From the NCBI GenBank assembly GCA_914767715.1, contig OU612072.1, positions 24,924,001 through 24,988,000 on the forward strand: a DNA stretch of 64,000 bases, written 5' to 3'. The DNA comes from Membranipora membranacea. Its lineage: Eukaryota > Bryozoa > Gymnolaemata > Cheilostomatida > Membraniporidae. The translations under genes and the position numbers were made by a program. Under the pieces are notes generated by a model. It had not been told where the DNA came from, searched no databases, and worked only from the letters and a program-made list of their open reading frames with translations. Position 1 is the stretch's first letter, and each line of letters opens with the position of its first letter. Of this stretch, positions 11,101-22,300 are shown piece by piece.

Positions 11101-11275
11101 ATTGTTATTATTATTATTATTAGTATTATCCTGAAGAACCCAGTCTATTTTTCCTAGCACGTATTATTTTTATAACTATGCCTTTTCTTTTTCCTCTCTC
11201 CAAGGGGGTTTTTATCTTGATGTTAGCATCTTTGGATAAAGAGCGTACATTAAAACAAACAAACAAACAAACATT
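11101..11275. repeat. simple repeats (ATT)n and (AAAC)n
   Basis: An (ATT)n tract lies at about 11101-11126 and an (AAAC)n tract at about 11253-11273, both short and nearly pure. Confidence 0.8.
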
Positions 11276-11609
11276 AAGGCTCTGCCCCAGTTGCTCGATG
11301 TGTATCCTATTGTCAACTACCTCCAAACTTCTATGTGATTGGGAAACTGATGTTTATTCAATGCCACTACCAGCAAGCCGTGCAGAGTTTGTGCGTCTTT
11401 GGCAGATGTAGTCTGGGCCCCAAAAGCTCTTGCCCCCTACACAATGTCCCTCCAGACAAGGTTGGAAACAGAATTCATAGAAAAAAGTTTAATCGAATGG
11501 CTGGTTTTAGAAGTTTAAGAATTAGAAGGCATACTTATTTCTAGGATTTACACCTGCCAAACCTGAGTTATTTTTTATAAGTAAATGAATTGAACTTTGT
11601 GTAAAAAAC

Positions 11610-12195
11610 ATGTTGCAGATAAAGATATACACTGCAAATAATATTTATGTTAATTTGGGCATAGTATTTTCACCTATAATGCACAGCCAGCCCTTAAAAG
11701 CGTTCGGGATGGCGATCGCGGCCGTAGGCTACGGCCGCGATCGCCATCCCGAACGCTTTTAAGGGCTGGCTGTGCTATAATGTTGAATAAGTGCCAATCA
11801 TTATTATGCGTGACCTCGTGTGCATGTGTTTTATCTTCGATATGTCAATCAATTGATCATAAAATACACAACGCTCTATACACGGCTAAGTAACATAAAT
11901 ACCAGGCTATGATAAAGCAGTATATAGGCCTACAAAGATTATAGTTACTTTGAGTAAACCATTATAAACAGTTTAAATACCAGCGTGCACTAGTTATCTT
12001 TGATAAGTAGTAGCACACACACAGCTGTATGTCATAGTAGTGCTAGTTTTTTACTATACATTACGTTAGTACTTTATAAGCCTCTACACTCTGTCACACT
12101 ACATATCTAGTTATGAGGAATGAATTATACATACCTACATGGGTACCTCAGAGACTGCTTATCATGACGTGTATACTTCATATGGGACTAGGGGA
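11610..12195 (-). repeat. interspersed repeat, inverted second copy
   Basis: On the minus strand this is homologous to 3500-3722 joined to 6206-6515, so it shows the repeat without the P element. It is interrupted by the palindromic MITE at 11682-11774, which the 6.4-kb copy lacks. No coding capacity was recognised. Confidence 0.65.
11682..11774. mobile_element. 93-bp near-perfect palindromic MITE
   Basis: The sequence runs CACAGCCAGCCCTTAAAAGC ... to its exact complement, with arms of about 46 bp meeting at 'gtag|gcta'. The 8-bp direct repeat CTATAATG flanks it at 11674-11681 and 11775-11782. The related repeat at about 6440-6480 has the single uninterrupted 'cattatag', which confirms insertion and target duplication. 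Diverged relatives lie at 28384-28487, 40754-41241 and 52515-53003. The 8-bp duplication suggests mobilisation by a hAT-like or P-like transposase; which one is inference. Confidence 0.85.
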
Positions 12196-12915
12196 TTGGA
12201 GTGAGTTCTGTTTTTATTAACTTCTTTCCACTGCATTACATTACACAAGTTTATGCTGTTCAGAATTGGCACCGAAAACCGTGTTGCTGGCGATGGGTGT
12301 TTATAGACAGATGGCAGGTGTTCTATGGGACAAGGTCTTACAGCACTCAAGGTCCATAAAGCATTGCTGTATGTGCTGTAGGGGCCGCACCGCATGAGTG
12401 CTGTACTGTATGACAGGTCCTATACAGCACCTGCCACATGTCTCACAACACCCAAGTGTTGGATTGGAATAAATACCCAATATCTGTCATACCATGCAAC
12501 ATGGGATGTAGCAACAAAACCTATTATGATTTTTTCATAAACTGCCTAATGCCCAACAGAACTGGACTTTTTCTGTAATGTTGGGCTGTGCAGACACTGT
12601 TGGAGATGTTGATTTAATAACTAAATCACGTATGGCTTGGCAAATATGACAGTCCCATTTTCATTGCTAATTATTTGTTTGTGGCTGAAAGAACCAAGTT
12701 TTTCCCTCTGTGAACGCGACGAATATTTCAAAAGCTTTGTATCGATACTGGGTACCTTTTGCAATATCGCTGCGCAATAGCAAAGCCAAATCACGTAGGG
12801 GTGGCTACAATTAGGAGAAAAAACAAAAATATTGCAATTTTACTTGCTTGGCCATGTCACCTGGGTGTGGAACTTGTTCTGAATACTCATAGACTCCTCT
12901 GCATTCTTTCATCAG

Positions 12916-14433
12916 GTTGGATATACTATGACTGTGAATCACCAGATGGTGTGTCACCGACAGTAACCTGCAAATACACTGACTGGAATAGCAACTATAT
13001 AGATGTAACTACTGCAGATATACTTTGCTGTCACGAAACAAATTGGTATTCCAATTTAACCACAGTGGAATGTCCAACTTCAAGTGTGTGCTGGGGTTGG
13101 GACAGCACTTCGGTGAAAGTCTACCTGGACCCAAATACTGTAGCCACTACCTATGGACCGTCTCAGAGTGACAGCGGGTTTACAGGCAAGCTGAGGTAGG
13201 CACACTGAGACAGACCTGTATAGTTCCTCACATTGTCCCCACCCCATATTCTCACAAATCAATATGACTCAACCTTGTTATGATACAGGGACCAAATAAA
13301 CTTATTCTCAATTTATTGGACATACGCAAAATGCTAATGGCGTCACGTCATCTTTAGAGAGGTCAATGAGTATAAGAAGAAGAGGAGTGATAACTCTACC
13401 TAATCAATTTTCTAGCTTTACCTTGGTAACAAAGTACTAAAATATCCTGAAATCAGGTAGGACTCTATTGTCCTTGTTAAAAACAAAAAAATTGAGACTG
13501 AGGTTTTCGTATTTTTGTAAAAATAATCTTAAGGCTTTCAGCCTCTACGTTATGCAGATTATTGGTAGGCCCCTATTGATAATTCCAAAGTCTGCAATGA
13601 CCAAGAACATAAAGATGCGAAATGATTTGCACCTAAGTGCAAAATATATATGTATATATATATGTCATCAATTTTACGTGAGGTAGGGTTCTGTATATAT
13701 CCGGATATGTTGCGAGGCCAGGCCTTAAAATAGAGGCTTGTCAGAGTCATTGGTCATTAGTCTTTGATCTGTAAAGTTTGAATGTGTAGAAATGCTTCAA
13801 TCCTACCGTTAATCTGTTAAGCCAGTCCTATGTCACATTAAACAGGCTGATTTACATATTTGAATGTTTTTGTTCCAGCCTCTCAACGAAGCTGAAGATA
13901 GCCGGAGCGGCCTGTTCTGTTTTTGTTCTAATATGTGGCGTTTGTGTATATTGCTGTAAAAAGGCGAGTGAGAATACAAACACTGCAGTCATATACGACC
14001 AGCAGGAACCGATCCCGCTTACTACCACCCAACAGCCAACTGGTATGTCATTTCAGATTTATAACCCACCTAAAAAAACAGCGTTGTTGGCAGGCAATCA
14101 AGCTACACATCCAACACATGAACCTATACTCTCTGAATTGCGATGGGGTCACTAGATTTATTGGGTGACATGTTATGTATAGGTACACAAACACATTAGT
14201 ATTCTGCCCTATATTTGCTGTTTCCTGTTTTCTTATCAGCTGATGTGACAGTTGATATGACGGGAGGCGCTCACCAGGTACCGTCCTACACAGAAGCTAT
14301 GGGACCACCCAAACCAGATCAACCACTGCTAGGGTATCCTTTAAATAACACTGTACCTTCACCCACTCCCCCGATCGCTCCATCAGCACCAGGCGGTGAT
14401 CTACCACCTCCACCAAGTTATGAAGAGGTATAG
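12916..14433 (+). CDS. single-pass membrane protein with PPxY tail, 3' exons
   Basis: Three exons join in phase: 12916-13195 (acceptor after 'tcatcag', donor gtaggc), 13879-14042 (after 'ttccag', donor gtatgt) and 14240-14433 (after 'ttatcag', stop TAG). The first encodes a cysteine-rich ectodomain (YYDCESPDG, TCKYTDW, LCCHETNW, ECPTSSVCWGW) with possible N-glycosylation at NLT. The second encodes a basic junction and one membrane span (about IAGAACSVFVLICGVCVYCCKK). The third is a proline-rich cytoplasmic tail with PSYTEAM and the C-terminal PPPPSYEEV, a PPxY ligand for WW domains, as found on adaptors of NEDD4-type ubiquitin ligases. This layout resembles Shisa-like and WBP1/VOPP1-like proteins, but the cysteine spacing did not let me assign a family. 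The signal-peptide exon is missing and should lie upstream. Phases 1, 2 and 1 fit across all junctions. Confidence 0.65.
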
Positions 14434-17040
14434 TAACTAGATTGATAGAGTTTTAATTGACTTTTAACTTCCCCTCTGTAAGCCTAGATATATGAATGCA
14501 AAACTGTGTAGGCACTAACTGATTATATTCCGCTTAGCCACATTGACTTTCTTTCTGATCATTGAAGATATGACTGAACAGAGTTGTCTTACCCTACACA
14601 CAGGGAACACAACTCTTCACGAATTAAAATAAATTTCACACACCGAAAGTTGGATTGTACATCACAAAATATTATCACTTTAAAAATGAAACAATGAAAA
14701 AATTGCCTCTTCATCTGAACGCTATCCAATTACCCTTCTGGCACCTGTTGCATAGCAGTGAGCGCGCAAAAATGGCGGCTTGAATGGGAGAAGCCTATAA
14801 TTTTGATTGGGATACAGACATTTCTGATTTTTAATGTTTTTGAATTGTTGTGAATGTTGTTTGATTCCCAACTGTTTTTTTTCAGGTCACTAGCTCAGCA
14901 GATACTCAGCAGGTTTGCTGAATGTCATATACAACATATCAATCAAGTCTGTTTAGTTGAGCTTCATTGGCTGAGGGTTTAAACACAGATTAAAACTCGC
15001 TTGGTGGTAAGGGTACTAAATGTCTGCTGATCACAATGGTAATGTGAAAAAATTATCAAATGTATATGCTGCTCAATGTCAGGGACATTATATCATATGT
15101 AGGGTTCACTTCTCAGTGAGGGAGCATAGCCTTTGGTGTTTTCACGAGCCTGATAATGTCTTTTTTGTCTAGTCTGAGGATTGAGGAGCAACAGGTTTTA
15201 ACTCTTCTGGTGTAAATGGGTACTTTATGTTTGCTAGTCACCATACTTATGTGAATCTAAAATAGTGCATACAAAGCTTTGCCATATTCCTGTCTTTGCA
15301 TGTTAGATGCCAATTTGTTTATCAGCTCAAAAGCCACAAACCCAAAGCTATTCACAACTATTGCAATGATTTAAAGTTAAATTTAACCTCAGGGATTCTG
15401 CTTTTTAGAGTTGGGGCATCTCACACCTCATCCCAAAAGAAAAATTTACCATGCTCTTTATTTTTCTTCCTATATATGAGTCGCCGCCGTATTGACAGTT
15501 TGATCTAGGGGGAAGTTGATTATTTTTATTAAAGTTGTTACCGTCTTGTTCGCAATATTTTTTTAATGTTATTTTTTACTTTGGGTTTTTTTATAGTATA
15601 TTTAATCAAGCTATACATCTATATTCTAAAAGAAGCCGTCTCATTGTATTTTAATTGATGATTCGCTGCTACCATAATGTTGTTTGTTGTTTGATAATCC
15701 AAACATAACACATCACATCCACTACAAAGTGCTGTGGGGCTATCAAATCAGGATGTGTTATTTACAGAACTGCATCCGCAGCAAGTGCCTCTCAATGTGA
15801 TTGTCGTAGTATCAAGTTGTAATAGTGGCATTCTTTGGCAACATTATTATCTGGCTGAGGATTGTGTACAAAAGTAGCAGCCTCGAGTTTTTATATCACA
15901 GCTCATCCTGGAGAGTATACAGCTACAGTTGATTAACATTTAGAATAACATGGGTTTGTAATAGAAGCACTTGTGATACACTGTCAGTTGAATTTTCATT
16001 ACTAAATACAGTATACATGATTCATACTGATTAGCCCTCAAATAGTCACAGCATTCACAGGCTAATTGCACTCAACACATTCAAGTCCAAAATTTATTTA
16101 TATGTTGCAGTATTTATATGTTTATGGATATTTGTATCGCCGTTATCCCGCTTTTACACTGAGAGATATAAAAGTAAGGAATATTATGCCCTTTTCTCGT
16201 AAGAGATTAAGTGTGCTTTGAAGCAGGTAGCCAGCAACAAAGATTATTACAGGAGTTACTCTCTTAGTTTTCACGAGTACATAACTCATAATGCAGCTTG
16301 GCTTAAAAAGACAATTTGTAGAGTGCATAGTATTCCCAGCCTCAAATGCGGGAAATAACACAGGCGTTGTCGTCATTGATGCTCGGCATGTTCCATCTAT
16401 AAGGCTAATAGAGAAACAAACTTCTCTTTAAAAAAAGGCTGTAGTCATCTTTAACAAGCATCCTGGCTGTATGGTCGACAAGGCAAAAAGTACAGCCAAC
16501 CTAGCAAAGTGCTGACAGAGTAAGGGGCTGATAATAAGCTTTTCCCTCTCTTCATAGTGACCTTGTTGTCGTCGTCCCGTATTTAAAATCATGACAAAAA
16601 AAGTGAAACTATGATACTGTTGTTTTAACTACAAGGCACCAATTAAAGAGTGTGCCAATTCTAAAATCTGTTTGCTATTTGAGCAAAGAGAGTTCTAATT
16701 ATAAGTTTAATGGTTATTTAGAGTTTGGGCAGTGTTAAGCTGCTGTCATCCCATGACATTTTCAATCACTGGAATTACAAGTCAAACAGGGAAAATATGC
16801 CAGTGTCAGAATTATGTCTATAAAGAATTAAGTGTTATATAATATATGTTTGGTCTCAATGTTGTTTTAATGAACAGCAAATAACCAAAGTATGACTCCA
16901 GACATGCTACATTTGATAAGCATACAGCTGAGTGAATCAGAGACATGTTAGTGGATAATATTAGTGAAGTTAAGTGTTATAAGAAAAGTCCTTTCATCGG
17001 ATGAGTAGCCTCCTAACTGCAAATCTCATGGGCATTGAAC
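14434..17040. other. no gene recognised; probable 3' UTR then spacer
   Basis: The first hundred bases or so are likely 3' UTR of the PPxY gene (an aataaa-like signal lies near 14627). The rest is AT-rich with no supported frame or repeat structure. Confidence 0.4.
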
Positions 17041-17047
17041 TTTGTAA

Positions 17048-17167
17048 ACATAACCTACTCTTGAATTGGGATCACTAAGAAAACTTTGAACCCCTGTGGT
17101 AACTTAACACAAAACTTGCTCTGAATAGAGATCGCTAAGAAAACTTTGATCCCACGTGGTAACTAGA
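17048..17167. repeat. two-copy direct repeat, 60-bp period
   Basis: 'gaat.g.gatc.ctaagaaa' followed by 'actttga.ccc..gtggtaact' occurs twice with an exact 60-bp offset. It is non-coding. Confidence 0.7.
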
Positions 17168-17483
17168 CAGGCAAAGTAGAATTTCCATGATGTTTTTTTT
17201 TTCACAGCAATGACGAGAACAAACAATTCTGAAGATCTGTTATCTTGAGAAAGCTTATCGCTTTGAGTTTTCTGGCTATTTACCTCCGCAGCGTCACCAT
17301 AATAAGGCATGGTATTGACTTCGACTACATGGGAATTTAAGAATAATCGCCAGTTTTTCGATAGTGTTTCAAAGCGATGGACGCAATTTCTTTTCTACAA
17401 GTGCATTGATTTTCAAGAGTTTTGGGGCAATTTTTCAGTGGAGTAGTCCCCAATTATCTTGTGTCCCGAGCTGTAGATTTAGC

Positions 17484-17499
17484 GGGGGGGGGGGGGGGT
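17484..17499. repeat. poly-G run
   Basis: An uninterrupted G tract of about 15-16 bases. Similar G or C tracts accompany the short 'AGTCTG' elements elsewhere, but no such element is obvious here. Confidence 0.7.
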
Positions 17500-18559
17500 A
17501 ACACTTCAGACAACCTAGAACTTTCTCATTCACTTCAAGTGATGAATAATGCATGTGTGTGGCAAAGCTTATAATTTATTAATCACAACAATGACTCTGA
17601 TCTAATTAAATAGAAACCTTGAGAGTCCTCATAACTATGCACAGTGTTGAATCATTGACCGAGATCAAACTCACCACCTCATCAATGATTTCAACTTTAC
17701 TCACACATCAAAACTCTGATCAATACTTGTTACATAACCAGCCAAGCTTGTACTTCCTAGCCTATAATCCTCTCTACTTATCAAGGGCGTATGGTATATG
17801 ACCCCTTATAAGTTAGGGATTTGGGTGTTGCCTGAGGTTAAACACAAGATTAGCACTGTAACAGTATGTAATTTAGAATAGCTCTGAGAATGAAATGTAT
17901 TATTAACTCTGATACAATGTGAGTTTGTCTTTGTTCCTTTCTGACTTATTATCAGGTCTAACTCCTACTTTATTATCACCAACACCATCGTGGAAGCATA
18001 TACCAGCTTTTGGCGATCCATGCTGGATTTCTTTGAGCGGAGCTGTGATTATATAAGCACTGTGCTGTACTGTGCTTTTGTATAGAACTTAGGATTTCCC
18101 CACGCTGGAAAGGTGAGCATCTATTTTCATCCTTTTATAAAAAACCCCTTGTTTACCTATACCTGTATTTTTATCACTGGGTGCTGCTTTTATTCACCTC
18201 CTAACAAAGTTTCGCTATTTCAAACATGCCTGTTATTAGGCATATTTACTCGTCCAGGGTGCAATAGGAGCCAGAATAATAGTAAGATTTAGATATGATG
18301 AGCTGATCGCATCACATCATGGTTATCAATATCCTTACCATAGGTCCTGCTAGTCATAATACAGTTTTGGGCACAGGACAAAACCTGCTGTTACACCAAA
18401 ATGAAATACACTGAGTTGGGACTGTATGAATTAGACCTGGGCATTTTCATGGTCATACTACATCTGTCAAAGATTCAGGCATCTCACACATGATATTTGA
18501 TCCTAGCCTTGTCGCAGGCCGCCGCCCACAAGGCCAATTAAATCCAGGGAAACATCACT

Positions 18560-18620
18560 TAACCCGGCCAGGGAGGGGGGGATGTCGGCGGTGGGCAAGA
18601 GTCTTGGGGGCTCAGACTAC
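18560..18620. repeat. G-rich 'GTCTTGGGGGCTCAGACTA' element
   Basis: The sequence 'gggggggatgtcggcggtggg' broken by 'caagagtcttggggg' and 'ctcagacta' matches the dispersed terminal motif described at 3160. No second end was identified with confidence. Confidence 0.5.
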
Positions 18621-18889
18621 TTACCCAGTACTACTATTGAATACAGTAATAAACGCTGGTGACAGTTACATTTACATGACAGTTAATCCCATGTCTGAAG
18701 GCTTCATGCTTCATATCTTAATCCTATTTCTCCCATCATCAATTAAAATCTCTCTCGCTTTTTTCTCCCAGGAAAATAGTCTAAGTTCACATAACTTACA
18801 CCAATCAAAGTTCATAAATTGACTCCAATGTAAGCTGTAAAGCCACCTTGGAAAAGTAAAATCATCGACAGCTCATTAGGAGTTGAGAT

Positions 18890-18948
18890 TAGCCTGGGCA
18901 GGCTGTCAGGGTGGGTGCCCCCCCCCCCCCGACAGCCTGCCCAGGCTA
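18890..18948. mobile_element. 59-bp hairpin MITE with 9-bp target duplication
   Basis: Perfect 18-bp inverted ends TAGCCTGGGCAGGCTGTC (18890-18907) and their complement (18931-18948) enclose a C-rich loop. The flanks 18881-18889 and 18949-18957 are identical (agttgagat). The end sequence TAGCCTG resembles the TAGTCTG ends of the longer element at 42478-42894, which also has a duplication of about 9 bp, so both may be moved by one transposase. Confidence 0.8.
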
Positions 18949-19231
18949 AGTTGAGATCATGTTCATATATCATTGGCTCTATTTATTGATTGAATCACAC
19001 CACAAGAGGGGATTTATTACACAGAGGGAGGTATGGATTCAGTTTATTAGTCACGCTATCTCAAGTGTCACATTTACCTACTTTACCTGCTGATGACATT
19101 TTTGAGCCGAACTATTATTCACTTCAATCAGGCTTAGGCATCAGGTTTAAAACATATGGTGAACTCAGAGTAAAATTTACAAAATCAGAAACTAAGCTAT
19201 TTGGGTTTATCCTTGAACAAGTTTGATCCAA

Positions 19232-19324
19232 TTACCTGCATTCCTGTTGCTCCCTTCCACTGGCCACGCTGCCTGTGCCAGCGGCGTGACTTGTTGATCG
19301 GGAGCGACTCGGAATGCAGGCAAA
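19232..19324. mobile_element. 93-bp imperfect hairpin MITE
   Basis: The ends TTACCTGCATTCC..TTGCTCCC and GGGAGCGACTCGGAATGCAGGCAA are imperfect inverted repeats, and an inner hairpin pairs ccacgctg with cagcggcgtg. The flanks TGATCCAA and TGGACCAA agree at 6 of 8 bases, consistent with an old 8-bp target duplication. Confidence 0.6.
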
Positions 19325-22300
19325 TGGACCAAACTTAAACCAAACTATACATAGCAGTATAAAAAAATCCACTGAACATTTCAGCCTGCACTGAAGGGAG
19401 AGGATATGAGGTTTCCCTGTTTAACCTGACATAAAATGACATGGTAAATGGTATCCCACAATGCAATGTTCTGGAATTCCCAGTAATAATTGGTCAATGA
19501 AAAAGACATGAGATTGACTCGATTCTCTGTTGTAACATTGGGGCTAGGCGAATGAGCCAGTTGCCCAATATTCTCATAATTGGCTGTAATTTTCTGCTAT
19601 ACTAGTCAAAGAAACTTTTTAGTATTCCATATTGACCTGCTGTCTAATTAAATTTCATATCACTAAAAGCACAAAAAGATTATCTATATGTGTCAGTGCC
19701 CTGCAAGTTGACAACATTTCCCAAAATGCAACAAAACCTGAAAATCCATTAGGGATCAGGTCCAACTCCTGCCTTCATATAATCGGCTTGTGCTCACTGG
19801 AAATTAAAAAAAAGACAAAGCATTATGGGATAAATACTTCATCAATGTTATGTGAACTCTTTACGCCCGACATCATTTCAAGGCAACAAACTGCTTGCAC
19901 CGCCGATCATCAGCAATATATTCGTTTTCTTTCAATTATTCGTAAACTATCAATTAAGTGGCGCTGGTTGGGTCATGCCTGACCATGTCCATTCATTCTG
20001 GGATGTGTTACTCAACGCCTGTCATCACCTCCCCTGATCAATTATTTCTGACACTTCCGCTTAATCTTTTTCTCACAGACCTATTCTCAATGAATCTCTG
20101 AGCAAAATTTTTGATGATAGGTTTCAGTGCTTTTATTTCACAGCCTTCATTTCTTTACCAATCACAATGTTGGCTAGCCATGAACAATTCAACCCTCAAT
20201 TATCACTCGTGTACAGATATAATTCACAGTTTGAGCGCAGTGGTGGATGTAGGAATCGGATAAGGGGAGCGGTCTTGGTACAGAACATTACATTCTATTA
20301 TTAAACAAATAAAATTCCTTTTTGTTTAGCATTCTTTACGCTGCACCAAAGAGGCAACCGTTTTTTATTTCTGTTAGGTTTTTACTTAATTGGCTGGTTT
20401 TAAATGTTTTGTGTTTATTTGAATGCTCAGAGGGACAGCCTCTTTCAAAGCTACTCCCCAATATCCACCACCAGTGGTAGGGTGGAGTTTGTCTGAAATC
20501 TGTCAAGTGCATTATTCATATAATAGTCAAATATTAAATTTGACATCAAGTATAACTTTCTGAGACTGGTAGTAAGCTGCGAATCCATTCTGTTTTTATT
20601 TTACTTTGGCTGTGTCGCTGAGTCTTGTTATCAAAAGCACTGCAATGTAAGTAAAATAAGTTTAGTACCTACGGTATAAAACCAAGGAGTAACCCCTCCT
20701 TGATAAAGCTAGCGGCCATATATCATGATGTGTCTTAATCGGGACTAGATCTTCCCTGCAGGCTAAATGAAGGGTGTGAGGTAAAACAGATTGCCTGATT
20801 CTTTCCAGTTAAGAGAACCTTAGGAACTAGGTTTTGTACGAGGTACTGGGTACACGCACAGTATATTTTGTATTTGTGCAATTAATCCGCAAAAAAAAAG
20901 AAAAGACAACTCCTCCAAATGATAACAATGAACCTCTCGGATTCCAGGCATAAGTATGTAGGCCTACATGTTATGTAAAAAATTCCTGTGTTGTAAATAA
21001 TGAAAGCGCTTGTGTTGCAGGTTTGTCGCTCAAGCAATCTCAAACTGTTTTACTAGAATCGATCAAGGGATGCATTATTCGGATTTTCTTATAACTCTTT
21101 CATTCTGGGAGTTCATTGCTTGGATCCTCCATAATAGGTATGAGTTGGTCATGTAAGCAATAGCAGGTAGCAGTTTATTGGTAAATTCCGTCAAAGACAG
21201 TTTATGATTATTTGAAAAGGCCGTGTTCATAATGGTATATCATTCAAAACTTGGGTTAAAACTACGTAAAAATCTTTCTGTCTTAATCTGTGACATCCTG
21301 TATGAGTTTCTGATAAAAGAATAGCATGGTGTAGCTAGCATTGTTTTGACTGTAGATAATTGGTGATGTACAAGCTTGTTAGGCCCTACTTGTGTGTGCA
21401 GAGACATACTCAAGTAGTCCCTCAGTCTCTAACTATGCAGCCAATATTGACCTAGGTAGGATTATCAAATGTTGACAACTATCGCCCCTTGTCACCCTTG
21501 TAATACCCATATTTACTTTTCCAAGGCTTGTCTCAACAACGTTGACCATAGACAGCAAAGGGCAGTCTGTTTTTGTAAAGCTGAAGAGTATCCAAGAATT
21601 AAAATTACCTGGATTATCCGCAAAACCTAGCACCTTTCTTGTTACCAGCGTGAAAGCAAGTTTTATTTTTCCCAGTCTTGTCTCATTAGTTGACCACAGA
21701 TCTGTCATCCATTTATTCAGAGGATTATAGACCTGGGTTTAAAATTTGTGTTGAGTTTTGCCTTATTTCTTTGATTGAGCAGCCCGATTAGCTGGGCTGT
21801 CTGTCACAATGATCCTATGCCTTTGTCATTGTGTTTGTTCGGAAATCGGAAACAATACCATTGTTACATTAGCAATATACTGGGCCATAAGACCGCTTAC
21901 AAACTAGTTAGTCAATTATGCTATAAGCATCTCTGTGATAAGATTGTTATTGTGCAACTCGGTGTAAAACAGTTTATAGCTCACCTGGCAACCTGTCCAG
22001 TTTGTATCGTCGGCAGCAGAGAGACTGCGGCATCATTACCGCAGCATTGCGACTTTGTAAAGGAGAGCTAAGGTAGGCATTCGTATAGTTTTCTAAATTG
22101 TCTACCTGTATATCTATTCATTCATTGTTGGTCATAATAATTGAAGGCTGAAATTTCTGCACCAAGATGATTTATCTATGTTGTGCCATCACAGCAGGGA
22201 AGGTGACTTAACCCTCCCACCCAATCTGATCACAGGTTGGTTAATTTTGGTTTATATTGTTCTTACCATACTGTTAACATTCCGACCTTAGCGTTGGTTT

